Under the pieces are notes generated by a model that worked only from the letters and a program-made list of their open reading frames with translations, was not told where the DNA came from and searched no databases. A program made the position numbers and the translations under genes. A DNA stretch of 64,000 nucleotides, taken from contig NBIV01000059.1 of assembly GCA_003194525.1 (NCBI GenBank), positions 124,001 to 188,000 on the forward strand. The letters run 5' to 3'. Each line of letters starts with the position of its first letter. The first letter of the stretch is position 1. Positions 1-9,654 of this stretch are shown in pieces. The DNA comes from Gracilariopsis chorda. Its lineage: Eukaryota > Rhodophyta > Florideophyceae > Gracilariales > Gracilariaceae.

Positions 1-1589
1 GCATCGCGAGATAAACCTGAGAACCCGTTACCGGGAAACTTTGTACCGGTATCACCGGAAGAAATGATCCGAGAACATTTCGGCGACCCATTCTGTACGA
101 GAATTCGTGCCCGTATCAACGGTGGTGAAGATCTCCCTTTCGGGGTAAACGACAAAGGCTACCTCGTAAGAAAGGTCGAAGCCCGCCCACAGATTGTGGT
201 ACCACATTCCCTGCAATCGCGGGTAATACATCTATCACACTACGCCCCCGTTGGAGGTCACCCAGGTGGGAGGAAACTCTACCTAACCCTGCGAAGGGAT
301 TTCTATTGGCCCGCAATGGCGGTGGATTGCTACGCAACCGTGCGGTTTTGTAGCGAATGCGCGAAGAATCGCGTCAAACTCCGCAAAAATGCGAAGAAGA
401 TGAAACTATTCCCCGCAAGGGCGCCACTCGAGTTTATCGCAATTGATCTTCTCGGACCACTACTCACCACAAAACGTGGAAACAAGTTTCTACTTGTCAT
501 CACCGACCGCTTTTCTAAGCTGGTACGGACTGTCCCTCTTCGGAGGATAACCGCTCTCATAGTGGCCCAGGCTCTAGTGACGCACTGGATTTTTGTCTAC
601 GGTCCCCTGTGGAGGTGCTCTCTGACAACGGGAAGCAGTTCGTGAGCAAGTTCTTCCAGGATGTTTGTCGCATCCTGGATGTCAAGAACTTGTTCACGAC
701 TACCTACCACCCCCAGTGTAATGGGCAAGTTGAACGGTTTAACTGGACGTTACTCGCGGCGTTACGTTCCTATGTCGCTGACCACCCAGCGAATTGGGAT
801 CTCTACGCTGATGTGGTAACATACGCGTACAATACGCAGGTACACCGGACTACCGGAGTTTCGCCATTCGAGTTGGTTCTATCTAGAACACCCCCACCTG
901 TGGCGCTGGAACCCCAAGCTACCATGGACAATTTCCCATCTGTGGGTATCTACCGGCAGCAATGGAAGCAATGGCTTTCCAAGCTGGTCTCTGCTGCGCG
1001 GAAGTCTATGGCACGGGCCCAAGCCGCTTACAAGCGGGATTTCGACGCTCGCTTTCGAGGGAAACCGTCCCCGATTCAGGCAACTAACTACGTCTTCATC
1101 AGGAAGGAATACTACAACCCGGAACGGGAGAAGCGTCACAAACTCTCGCCTGTGGCGGATGGACCCTTCAAGGTCATCTCTGTTAACACCGACACTTTCA
1201 TGGTAGAGATGGGCGACACGCACGAACGGATTTCCCGTGATCGTGGTGTCCTTGCCCCTTCTCCCTCGTCAGAGGTAGTCCTGGATCCAGGCAACCCGGT
1301 TTCTACGGACTCTGGAACACCGGAACAATCCGGGAGTACTAGACCTACGGTACTACCAAACCCCAGCCGGGGACTCTCAGACCTACCGACTCTGTCGGAC
1401 TCACCGGCTCAGCCGGGTAATTCGGGCCCCTCAGCGCCCGCCCCTACCACGTCCGCCCCACTGGCGCGCATCTATACCCGCCAGGCGGGGAATGTTATCC
1501 CTTATCCCGCCGCTCCGTCTAAGGAGGGGGGAGGAGAACACTCGTTTTCGAGGAACGATATCGCCGTCGCAACGGGAAACACACCGTGA
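1..1589 (+). pseudogene. chromovirus integrase (pol C-terminal part), frameshifted
   Basis: The frame is open from base 1 and begins inside pol. A zinc-binding H-H-C-C module is visible: histidines in the segment around 235-265 and the pair FCSECAKN near 345-365. The catalytic core follows, with first Asp at 445-447 (AIDLLGP), second Asp at 624-626 (LSDNG) and Glu at 732-734 (QVERF). After the core comes a GPF module (VADGPFKVIS, near 1150-1180). A one-base loss between 600 and 610 moves the frame: R2 reads ggtcctcctg where this copy reads ggtcccctg. The second frame runs 609-1589 and ends in TGA. Integrase inserts the cDNA into the chromosome. All three catalytic residues are present, so the frameshift is the visible lesion. 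Confidence 0.9.
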
Positions 1590-2725
1590 CATACGGAACA
1601 CTGACCGTGGAGCACGGAGTATGTCACGCGACACTAATCCCCCGTTCCCGGGCAAGTGCTGTGCAACAGGAACCAGACGCGCAGGCCCCGCAAAAGCGGC
1701 GAATACACCGTTTGTCACGGGAAAACGAGAAGCCTCACTCCAATACCGCAGCAGCGGAAAGGCAATCGCCCAATCCATCCCCGGAGGCATCGCCACAAAC
1801 GCGGAAAACATACCGTGCTACATGGGAAGTTGAAGCGCAACTACCGCACACCCCTGTCAGGGAAGGATCCCCGACAAGGGAGTATGGTGACGATTGCCCC
1901 CAATCCCCTGAGCAGGGCGAGGCCTCGAAGCCGCCGTTGGCGGAAGTCCCCCCGGAAGCGGTTCAATCAGGTCGATCAGACCCGCGCCTTGCGGAGAAGG
2001 GGCGCCCAGATACGCCGGCCTCACAGGGAAATACCCACACCCCTCTTGGGGAAAAAGGCAGCCCAGCCGCAGTCGAAGCTTCAAGCCCTGGCTCGCAAGC
2101 ACCGGAAACGCCTCCCGTCGTTGACGGAATCAAAGCCCCCGCTACGGGGAATAATTTGCGCCAACCCCCGCAACGCTGCGGCGAAGAACCGAGGAACTCA
2201 GGAATAACGCGCGCCATCGCACGCTCGAAACCGGTCGTACCGGACGCTGCTCCTCCTCACGGAGATGGTACACTGCGCTTAGCGGCAGTTCCCCTGGAAA
2301 AGGTGTCATCGGCACCTGCCCGGCACCCCCCAGAGAGGAATTTTGACCAAAATACCGGTGTACCGGAGTTAGCCCCAGGCAACCCGTCAATAGCCAGGGA
2401 CACCACGGCATCGCCGGAACGTATGGTGCAGAGCGCTCGTGCGCCTGGCAGGGAGGCGGTTTGCCACCCAATCACCGTGTCGCACGGGACCCCCCAGGGG
2501 ATTGTGGAAATGCCGATCCCGCAGGAGCGGTCATCTTCCCGCAAACTCGTGGTTCGTGAGCTCAACGGCGAAGGCGGAACCCAAGTCCCCCGCCGACTGG
2601 CGGTTCGCCCGGCCTACCGTGAAGACGGGAACAAAGACACCCCTCTGGGGAACGACTTGCCGGTGAAAACCATGACACCACACACCCTCTTGAGGGATAT
2701 TTCCCGCATGAGCAGCGGCCACTAG
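1586..2725 (+). CDS. long Pro/Gly/Thr-rich linker of pol, between integrase and chromodomain
   Basis: The frame follows the integrase frame with a four-base overlap and stays open for about 380 codons, ending in TAG. The product has low complexity, rich in P, G, T, R and E, with recurring TPLG- and TLLRD-like words (e.g. DTPLGNDLPV). R2 carries a similar stretch at 60873-61184 with NAPLGNDLHN, so the segment belongs to the element. I recognise no domain. It probably was one continuous pol frame with the integrase and chromodomain before frameshifts; programmed shifting cannot be excluded. Short hairpins of the form CACCC...GGGA are dense here. Confidence 0.55.
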   Translation: MTYGTLTVEHGVCHATLIPRSRASAVQQEPDAQAPQKRRIHRLSRENEKPHSNTAAAERQSPNPSPEASPQTRKTYRATWEVEAQLPHTPVREGSPTREYGDDCPQSPEQGEASKPPLAEVPPEAVQSGRSDPRLAEKGRPDTPASQGNTHTPLGEKGSPAAVEASSPGSQAPETPPVVDGIKAPATGNNLRQPPQRCGEEPRNSGITRAIARSKPVVPDAAPPHGDGTLRLAAVPLEKVSSAPARHPPERNFDQNTGVPELAPGNPSIARDTTASPERMVQSARAPGREAVCHPITVSHGTPQGIVEMPIPQERSSSRKLVVRELNGEGGTQVPRRLAVRPAYREDGNKDTPLGNDLPVKTMTPHTLLRDISRMSSGH

Positions 2726-3051
2726 GACAGCGCACGGCAACGTCGGAGTTATCGCCGAACACCCTGCTAAGGGACATTATACCGCACCGCGGGCAACCCT
2801 CGCCAGGGATTATAACCACCACCCGGCACGGCCGGCAGGTCTACGAACGAGAGTTCGTAGTAGACCGACTTGTCGGACACACCTGGGACCAGGATGGTAT
2901 TCTACAATACCGCGTCCGCTGGTACGGGTATGACCCCAGTGGGGATACGTGGGAGCCAATCGAACACCTCACACGGTCGCAGGTCCTGCGATACCACCGT
3001 CAAACGGGAACTGCAGCCCCAGCCACGCTGGTTAGTGCCCAAGTTGGGTAA
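2710..3051 (+). CDS. chromodomain at pol C-terminus
   Basis: Frame 1 is open across this stretch and ends TAA at 3049-3051. From about 2839 it encodes a clear chromodomain: EFVVDRLVG, then QYRVRWYGYDP, DTWEPIEHL and VLRYH. These are the aromatic-cage and WEP signatures of HP1-type chromodomains found at the C-terminus of chromovirus integrases, where they direct integration to modified histones. It sits in a different frame from the preceding linker, the change falling near 2690-2710. R2 has the same domain near 61382-61640 but with a TAG where R1 has a Trp codon. The distance from the integrase GPF module is unusually long, about 1.65 kb. Confidence 0.85.
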   Translation, partial: EQRPLGQRTATSELSPNTLLRDIIPHRGQPSPGIITTTRHGRQVYEREFVVDRLVGHTWDQDGILQYRVRWYGYDPSGDTWEPIEHLTRSQVLRYHRQTGTAAPATLVSAQVG

Positions 3052-3242
3052 CGTTGCCCCGCGAGCGGAGAGCAAAAGGAAAGGATAACAAGGCAAAGTC
3101 CGTCGAAGACGGGGAACTCAACCGAGAAGCACCGTTCTAAACGGGAAAGTTTATTCAAGGGAGCAGCTAGCTCCCCACAATACTACACTACACTAACTGG
3201 CATAGCCAGGGAAAGAAGAACCAGGAAACTGGACTAGAGGGT

Positions 3243-3785
3243 TCACTCACCCCCATCGTCCGGGGCGTAACCCCCAGAAAGGCGGTAGGCCAACGCGTCC
3301 GCCATGGTGGTGACATCCCCCGATACCTCGGCAGCGCTAAGACCGGCACCCCGGAGGAAACGTGCGATGATTTCGTTTTCATTCGCCGTCACCCCGCTGG
3401 GGATAGAAGGTCCGGCACTTGCCGCCGAAGGGTCAGCAGCCGGCTCGGCCGGAGATACCCCCTCTGGGAAAGCTTCCGCGCTAGCGCCGGTTTCCTCTAC
3501 GTCCATCTCCCCGGGTTCTTCCGGTTCGTTATCGACCATTGGGTCATCCCCGCCGTATGCGCGGTAGTATTCGTCAGAATCGACGTACCCCACCGGGTGG
3601 TCTTCCGGCACATGCCGGGGCGTATCGCGAAGCTCGCGCGCCTCCTCGGAGGAAATTTCCCGGAACTCCCAGGGGTCGAAGTAGATAAAATTCCCCGCAA
3701 GGGCGGTGTTTCTACCGAGTCCCGGACCACCGGTGTTACCGCTACCGCCATCCAGACAACCGCTTTGCTCCAGTGGGACCTCCCT
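3243..3785 (-). CDS. antisense ORF 2 of the chromovirus, acidic protein
   Basis: This lies opposite to pol, between the chromodomain and the LTR, in the same frame as antisense ORF 1 and separated from it only by a stop at 3786-3788. Conserved blocks shared with R2 include YFDPW-FREISS, GYVDSD-YYR, DDPMV and EPEEPG, followed by ASAGPS-PSG and EVSGDVT-MA. The middle is strongly acidic and the C-terminal third looks helical. The first ATG is at 3611, but conserved coding begins upstream of it, so expression may depend on reading through the stop, on splicing or on a non-ATG start. I recognise no family. Confidence 0.6.
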   Translation of the reverse strand, partial: REVPLEQSGCLDGGSGNTGGPGLGRNTALAGNFIYFDPWEFREISSEEARELRDTPRHVPEDHPVGYVDSDEYYRAYGGDDPMVDNEPEEPGEMDVEETGASAEAFPEGVSPAEPAADPSAASAGPSIPSGVTANENEIIARFLRGAGLSAAEVSGDVTTMADALAYRLSGGYAPDDGGE

Positions 3786-5030
3786 CTAGCTAACGCTGTC
3801 GATGTACCCAAGTAATTGGACGACCTCTTCATTGTTGACCTGGCCCCCAAGGGGGATGCGAAGATCCAGGTTTCGGATCGCTGCCCGCACACGCGGTTGA
3901 AGGAACCAGAGACGATACTGGTCGTACGCCTCGTTGAGGATATAAGCCGTAGTGCGGGCCGCCCACTCCGTAACCACTACGGACCACAACCCCGACCGGG
4001 GATCCTGCATGAGCAGCGAACCGAGGTACGTAAGTACCGGCGGGAGTTCTATGTAGCACCCCCGGCAGGCTTCATGGAAGCGCCACCACTCGGGGAGTGC
4101 TACATACCGACCTAGTCGGTGATGCGGCGCAATCCGCTCTATCTCCACGTTCTGATACGGTATAAAATACCTGAATCGGGATCGCCAACGCCGCTCTTAG
4201 CGGATGAAGTTTTGGAGAAAGTTGGACCGGTATTGCCGGGGAAGGTACCTGAACTCCGCCCGAATAATCGGTCGCTCCCAGCAAAGGGCTTCTTGTCGCG
4301 CTGCGCGGAAATTCCTCCAAGCGAGGGTCTCGAGGCGGAACAGGTTCTCGCCGTACCCAATCTCCCCGCGAGTGCGGAAGTAGCTAACGTCAAAGCCAAA
4401 CTCCGGTGGGACCGGTACATCGAATGGAGCCCGGCTCTGCCGTTGGTACGACATCCGCGTCAACGCGGTCTGCGCCGCAGCGACGGTTTCGCCCAAATTT
4501 CTTCGGAGGTGGTGACGCGGAATCGCAATCCGGTGACGCCAATCCCACGACGTGGTGACTGCTCTGGGCAGATCCCCCGGAAGGGTGTCTGAGCCATCCG
4601 CATAAGCGGTGACCAATCCCTCATTGAGGACAGCGACAGGGTGAAACCACGGGGCAAGGCGCAGGCGCGACGCGTGATTCCGATTCATCGGGTTGAGCCC
4701 CACCAGGGTGTTGTAGGTTGGCCAGTTGGACACCGGAGTGGTTCCGGAGGACACCACCGAAGGTGGTAATGCGAAGGGATGGTCGGCTGCAGCAGCCATA
4801 TTCCCCGGTTGTACCGGATTTCGATCACCCTGAGGCAGGGGAACTGACCGGAAACCGGTGGTGTATCGCCCGAGAAGTCTCGGAGATTGGCTGTGGTTGT
4901 TGATGTTGTTGTCGTCGTTCATTTTTCCCTTTTGGAGGGTGGCTGTTGTTGTCGTTTGTGTGCTTGATGACTCTGATGCAGAGGGATTTACCGGAGAACC
5001 GGAGACAGAGCACGCGCTTTTGTCACCCAT
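3786..5030 (-). pseudogene. antisense ORF 1 of the chromovirus, with one nonsense codon
   Basis: It starts at an ATG (MGDK) about 55 bp inside the polypurine tract and reads away from the LTR. R2 keeps the same MGDK start and frame. After a Ser/Thr/Asn-rich N-terminus the protein becomes Arg- and aromatic-rich: WFHPVAVLNEG, RHHLRRNLGE, EALCWERPI, FRYLPRQ, YVALPEWWRFHEACRGC, VRAAIRNL. A TAA at 4197-4199 breaks the frame; R2 has TAT (Tyr) there. The terminal stop (TAG 3786-3788) is matched by TAA in R2. Comparing 34 codons with R2 just upstream of the TAA, 8 of 17 changed codons are synonymous on this strand. I recognise no domain. Position suggests a function like an env or accessory gene, transcribed in antisense. 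Confidence 0.65.
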
Positions 5031-5074
5031 TTTCGTCTGGGAATCCTCCGCGTCGGTGGTCGTTTTCCCGTCTT

Positions 5075-5086
5075 AGAGGGGGGATA
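5075..5086 (+). promoter_or_regulatory. polypurine tract of R1
   Basis: A purine run (agaggggggata) sits directly before the LTR start TGAAGTGC, as expected for the plus-strand primer of reverse transcription. R2 has the equivalent run at 63645-63658. Confidence 0.75.
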
Positions 5087-5905
5087 TGAAGTGCAACGCC
5101 CTCAGGGAGGGATTCTTGGTACTTGAAAGCTTTCCCGATATTATCGGTTGTGTAGTGTGTATATGAACTACGCCCCACTATGGTGGATATGGACACGTGG
5201 GACACGGTTTTGGGTCAATTGGCGGTTGGCCACAGTAGTGGATGTTGCCACGAAATGTGGAGTATTTTAGTTAATATTATTTATTATTTTCACACCCATT
5301 TCTGGGAAGCTAGTACTTAGTGCGATGGCGCACTGCCGTCGCACCAGTAAACCTTCCCCAACAAGGGACCCCAACTTGGGGAATTGGCTCTAGTTGTTGC
5401 CGCTTGCGCGCGTACTCTACTCCTCCTTGGAGGGAAACGCCGTAAACCACGGGACATCTAACCCCCTTGCTCATCTGAAGGGACCCATCACTGGGAGTAT
5501 ATGTTCCAATTGCATTGGTGTTTCGTCCTGTATAGGGAGTCCTGTCCACTGGCATTGCCGTATCTGCTCGTCGCTCTCGCGACTCACATCGTTCTCTCTT
5601 CCTCCTCTTCGCCCTTCCTTTTTCCCCTTTTTAGGGTAGCACCCCCGGCTATCCGCGGCCCTCGTGTGCGCATCCGCTCACACTTCCCCACTTACGTGGA
5701 AACATACCTCTACTGAGGATCACACCCCGCTCACGCGGATACCGATTCTTCGCCTTCACCTCCCTGCGCGAGTCGCGACAGGTGTCCCTGGTCTTACAAA
5801 CCGGCTTCGCCGTGACACCTCTGGGAGGGCTCTACCCAACTGGGTTCACCTCGTGAGAGGAAGATTCCGAACGTCTTTCGGTGTTTTCCCCTTTGGGGCA
5901 TTGCA
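5087..5905 (+). repeat. 3' LTR of R1
   Basis: The boundaries TG...CA come from alignment by eye with the R2 5' LTR (52906-53695) and 3' LTR (63659 onward). All three share the opening TGAAGTGCAAYGC-like block, a repeated 'ggcggttggccacagtagtgg'-type segment (split here for length: ggcggttggcc, acagtagtgg), an AT-rich box near 5267-5292 and GGGCATTGCA at the end. The AT-rich box is the best candidate for the core promoter. Divergence from R2 is considerable, so neither insertion looks very recent. Confidence 0.85.
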
Positions 5906-6119
5906 CCACACCATCAAAGTAATCGCTTGGTTCACGGTGGCTTTACCAACGTTCTTCGAAGATAAGAAGTTCCTTTCATCACTACGTTGTGCATCCAAAA
6001 GCGCATCTGCTTTGGTCATAATCGATATTTTTGTAGACATAGCCCAAGGATGGGAAATAATGGAGAAGAAAGGCATCCTCCCTAGTTGCTTGTCACAATA
6101 TAACTCACAGGAGCAATGA
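5906..6119 (-). other. short open frame beside the LTR, unrecognised
   Basis: On the minus strand an ATG at 6076 opens a frame that runs toward the LTR edge (MTKADALLDAQRSDE, SSKNVGKATVNQA). The composition looks coding, and the frame runs straight into the R1 LTR, so R1 may have inserted into an older gene or element. No family recognised. Confidence 0.25.
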
Positions 6120-6741
6120 TGAAGGTTGTTTCGGGAACGGGACCCCGATTTCTAGCAGCAATCAAACGTTAAGTATTAACGGTAGATTGTTAACTTTTGG
6201 TACATAGAGCATCCCAAATTAGTCCTTCGATGACGCATGGTGACGAAAAAAGAAAAAAGAAACGCCGGCACTAGGTCAACCTAGTCCCATTTCGGTTGGC
6301 ATAGGATTGAAACAAAAAAGCTATCGTTGGGCAAGCAATGCCAACTCGGCAAACAGACAGAGATATGACATCTGCTTCTACTTCCAACAAAAGGGCGCGT
6401 AATACTCAACTCAATACAAATCTAACCATAAATTTCAGTGGGCCGTGCGCACCGCGCTTGTGCCACTGAACGCCTGCGCTGGTGTAAATTATAGAGCACG
6501 GCAACCTTTTACTGCAAAAACTCAAGCAAAACTGCATAATGCAACCCAATCCGCCAGTTTTTCATCGTCTTTTTTTAGCCAGCTGCTCTCCCTCACACCC
6601 ACTTCCCGTTCTAGTAGAAGAGTTGTGTTGTTCTACTGTTTAATTTCTAATCCATTCCCACTCAACCGTTGTATTTGAGTTTCCTACCTTTTCAATTCCG
6701 ATTCTCGTTGCACTCTTGCCTATGCTCCACTACGTTCAGCC

Positions 6742-7140
6742 ATGTCGACACAAGAAGCTCCTCTAACATTGGCAAATTCTTCTCACAGTTCGAAGAAACG
6801 TAGGGGACGCAAGAAAAGTTGATGGATAGCAGAGTGCTTTGTCCAAGAATACACATCAAACTCCTCCGCTTCTGGAGCTCGGTTGCAATTATCTTGCAAA
6901 GCTTTTCCGTATATGTCTTACACTTCTACCCCAAGTGCTACGCAACTAAGAAGGCACGTCTTGGATTGCCACAACACGGCGAAGCAGATAAAAGAACCCT
7001 TGCTGTTGGAAAATGAGCACTACGCAGATCATTATCGGAAACTTGAAAGCTCTGCAACAGTATACGAAGGAGTGGGGCAAATATTCGCGCTTGCTCCCAC
7101 CAGGAACTGCCATATTGTCCGGGAAGATGGCGAAAAATAA
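6742..7140 (+). pseudogene. basic protein with a possible BED/C2H2-like finger, TGA-interrupted
   Basis: The frame begins MSTQEAPLTLANSS, continues with a basic patch KKRRGRKKS (AT-hook-like), then meets TGA after 26 codons. It stays open in the same frame to 7140. The second half has a possible zinc finger (SCKAFP ... LRRHVLDCHN) and a helical tail. Zinc-finger proteins of this size are common in DNA transposons. Assignment to a transposon is inference; a BED-type hAT relic is the best guess. Confidence 0.3.
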
Positions 7141-7225
7141 GTTTGCGAGCTCTGGGAGAATGTTTCAATCTTTTATTCGCAGCGATACTGTCTACAGGAG
7201 ACTAGTGGGTTACTAATAATTTGCT

Positions 7226-7711
7226 GTGAACATGTTTGGTGCACGCAATAATGAAAGAAGGATGTTTTTCGAGACAGCCGTTGGCGATGACACTCTATTC
7301 GAAAAGTGGCTCGATATTTATCATGTGTTGAGGGTTTTGAGGCAGTATTTAGGGTTCTTTGATAATGAAGAAAGCTTCATTTCCGAGGTGCTGCTGGCTA
7401 CCCTGCGACTCCGCCAACAGCTTAAAGAACTGCCAGCGACCCCCTTTCTTATCCCGGAAAGAAAGTGCGAAATGTTGCAAGTATTTGGGAACCGAGTGAC
7501 TGGTACCGGGCGAAAAGTTCCGCTATTGACGCTACTGAACCATGTGGCATATGCTTTAGATATTTGCAGTGCTCGCAGGGACATTTCAGAATATAATGTC
7601 CAACTTCTTAGTCAGATCCGGAAGTTTATTTCTTCGGATGCATTTCCACCATCTGCGAAGCTTCAAAGCGCCGGTGGAGTGGATGGTTCTATGCAGCACT
7701 GTTTTGAATAA
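7226..7711 (+). CDS. unrecognised ORF, 161 codons
   Basis: An open frame encoding a helical, Leu-rich polypeptide (MNMFGARNNERRMFF at the start, EVLLATLRLRQQLKELP in the middle). It lies 85 bp after the finger-encoding relic on the same strand, in another frame, and may be the continuation of that gene. I recognise no domain. Confidence 0.3.
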   Translation: MNMFGARNNERRMFFETAVGDDTLFEKWLDIYHVLRVLRQYLGFFDNEESFISEVLLATLRLRQQLKELPATPFLIPERKCEMLQVFGNRVTGTGRKVPLLTLLNHVAYALDICSARRDISEYNVQLLSQIRKFISSDAFPPSAKLQSAGGVDGSMQHCFE

Positions 7712-7817
7712 TTTAGTTTTACGCATATGGAATGGAACATGGAAATGGATGATGGCAGTAGACGTCCCCTTTTGCTGGCTTATCAGAACATGCCACATAA
7801 GAGACGAATCTCAAAAC

Positions 7818-8261
7818 CTAGCAGTGAAACCACGTCAGGGCGAAAAAGACTCCGGTTACTACTTTCTGCTTCTCTTCTTCTTCTTCTCTGACTCTCTCAT
7901 TCTTCGCATGTTTCTCCTTCTTAAAGTCATCTTTGGCTTCATGAACCTTCACTAGAAGTTTATTGAGCTCACTGAACCCTCCACCTTTCATGGCCGACGT
8001 TAAATGGGTTGAACCGTCCTCCCTATCGAAAGATTCCTCTGAAGGATTAGAGCGATGTTGGCACTGTTTCGAATTGATCGTACATGTCATGCTAGAATTT
8101 TCATTGCAGTGATCCACAAAAATATCGTACAGAGCTCTGTTTTGGGCATAAGATGCAATGTGTGCCTTTGGTGCCGCAATTTCATGCACAATAATTAAGG
8201 TTTTAGTAGCGCTGTACTTAAAACCACGGCCAATATTTCCATGGCGTTCATTTGTGCACAT
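7818..8261 (-). CDS. possible Myb/SANT-like transposon accessory protein
   Basis: A 147-codon frame. Its N-terminal part (RGFKYSATKTLIIVHE) resembles the start of the Myb/SANT-like module found in the second ORF of Harbinger-type elements. Its C-terminal part is highly charged (KKEKHAKNERVREEEEEKQK), like a coiled coil. A similar plan (SATDDLIIVRQVAAANAH then a charged coil) occurs at 48401-49287. No matching transposase lies next to it, so it may be a solo relic. Confidence 0.35.
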   Translation of the reverse strand: MCTNERHGNIGRGFKYSATKTLIIVHEIAAPKAHIASYAQNRALYDIFVDHCNENSSMTCTINSKQCQHRSNPSEESFDREDGSTHLTSAMKGGGFSELNKLLVKVHEAKDDFKKEKHAKNERVREEEEEKQKVVTGVFFALTWFHC

Positions 8262-9084
8262 AGGGCTGCTATCAGCCTTAAATTAGTAGAAGTGGGCAGA
8301 AACAACTGCAAAAGCAGCTTTTGCTGGTGGAATAACATGGGGATTAGGGGTAGCAGTCTGAATGAGAGGAACTTGTGGTGTGAGAGGGGATGAAACTGCG
8401 TCGCTAGCCGTCACACTAGCCTTAGCGCAGCTGTGTGGGCTAGCGGTGGTGTGTCTTCTCTGGGGATGCAGGGTGTACGGAAGATCGCGGAGGGTACCTG
8501 TGTTTGCTTTCTCCTACCTCTTACCAAAATCAATTACTCATGCTTCCCTGGCATAGGTCAATTCTTAATAAGCGTGAACGAAACGTGAGTTCACAGGGTG
8601 AACGACAGATGGCATACGGTGAGTGGGAACACCCCAAAATACGATAACATTTCGTAAATGCCCCTTAACGGCCTCTTTTGTAATGGAATCGAGATAATAG
8701 TCTATATTTGGTTGAATGTCAGACCTGTCGGTCGCGAATGTTGCGGAATGTGCCAGACATTGCTGTAACACACTTGTACAATGTTCCAGTAGTGTCTAGC
8801 ATATTGTACGCTTTGTTGGCCCAGCAAAGACTACAGTATTTTAGTGATGCTGGCGCAAATTGTCGCTTTATTATTGGTTAGTGTGCAGCTCCAGAGGTCT
8901 CTAGAAGCCAATGGCGTAACCTAGACGCACACATGAGTAACTAGCAAGTAGAAATGCGTATTTGGCTCGTTTTTAGTGCCTCTAAACATTATAAAAAGAG
9001 GTTCTGAGCTTCGGACTTTGGTCTGAACTCACCTTAACAATCGACGAACATCTAAGCCCCACCCCCTATCAACCTTCAGCCACT
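8262..9084. other. no gene seen; contains one candidate end of relic H3
   Basis: No convincing reading frame. At 8562-8580 lies TTCTTAATAAGCGTGAACG, whose inverted counterpart occurs at 34376-34394 with one mismatch, followed here by more GTGAACG words. Confidence 0.4.
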
Positions 9085-9654
9085 TCAACTATCATCACCA
9101 ACCAGTGAGGCGTTCGCCGCTGGATAAAGGGCTTCTAGTGAGGCGTGTGCCGCTAGTTGTCCAATAGGGTGGGGAAGTACCGTCGCTAAGACCAGTTGAA
9201 GCGCCTTAGGCGTGGACGGGAGACGGTTAGTGTGTACCAAAGGTGTTTCTGTCATCTGTGAGCCCCACCAGAGCTTTGCTCGGATAACGGTGTCGGTCGA
9301 AAGACCTGGTGATTTCCGGACGGAAGGACTTGAAGAGAAGCTATCCGCAGGCGACGTGCCGTGCAAACTTTCCTGCAAAGGGCCAGCTTGGGTTTGGAGT
9401 GAAAGCATATCCCGCTGTTAGTAGTACTCCTCGGGAAGCCCTGTAAGGATTGTATGCGCCTGCTTCTGGTTAGTGCAGAGGTAGGTAGGCTGCAGAATCC
9501 ACTTCACATCCGGAGTGTCTGACCGGAAGCCGAGGGTCTGACCCTTAGTGATCCTTGATATAATTCTTGGGTTGCGCGCCGTTTCAACAAAGAAGTTAAG
9601 AAGTTTTATTTGGGGATTGAGCCTCTTGCTCTCCCTAGTGTTGTTGTATTTCAT
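9085..9654 (-). pseudogene. possible broken ORF with one TAA
   Basis: One frame is open for 190 codons apart from a TAA at 9418-9420. The first part (NFFVETARNPRIISRITKG, ILTGLPEEYY) vaguely recalls capsid-like polyproteins of LTR elements, where an ILxGLPxEY word is common. Evidence is weak and it could be chance. Confidence 0.2.

Larger units (their letters stand above)
1..5905 (+). mobile_element. Ty3/gypsy chromovirus R1, 3' part
   Basis: The window opens inside pol of an LTR retrotransposon. In order it holds the integrase, a long proline-rich linker, a chromodomain, an antisense gene pair on the minus strand, a polypurine tract and a 3' LTR. The same order is seen in R2 at 52906-64000, which fixes the element type and its right boundary. 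The 5' LTR, gag, protease and RT lie outside the window. The integrase keeps D, D and E but is frameshifted, so this copy is not intact. The target-site duplication cannot be checked without the left end. Confidence 0.9.

Noticed and set aside
1656..2207. Basic 183-codon ORF in the R1 linker
   Set aside because: An overlapping shadow of the linker frame 1586-2725; R2 supports that frame instead.
4119..4592. Plus-strand ORF in R1 opposite the antisense gene
   Set aside because: R2 has a partly similar plus frame, but the start MGDK, the stop position and the synonymous changes favour the minus strand.
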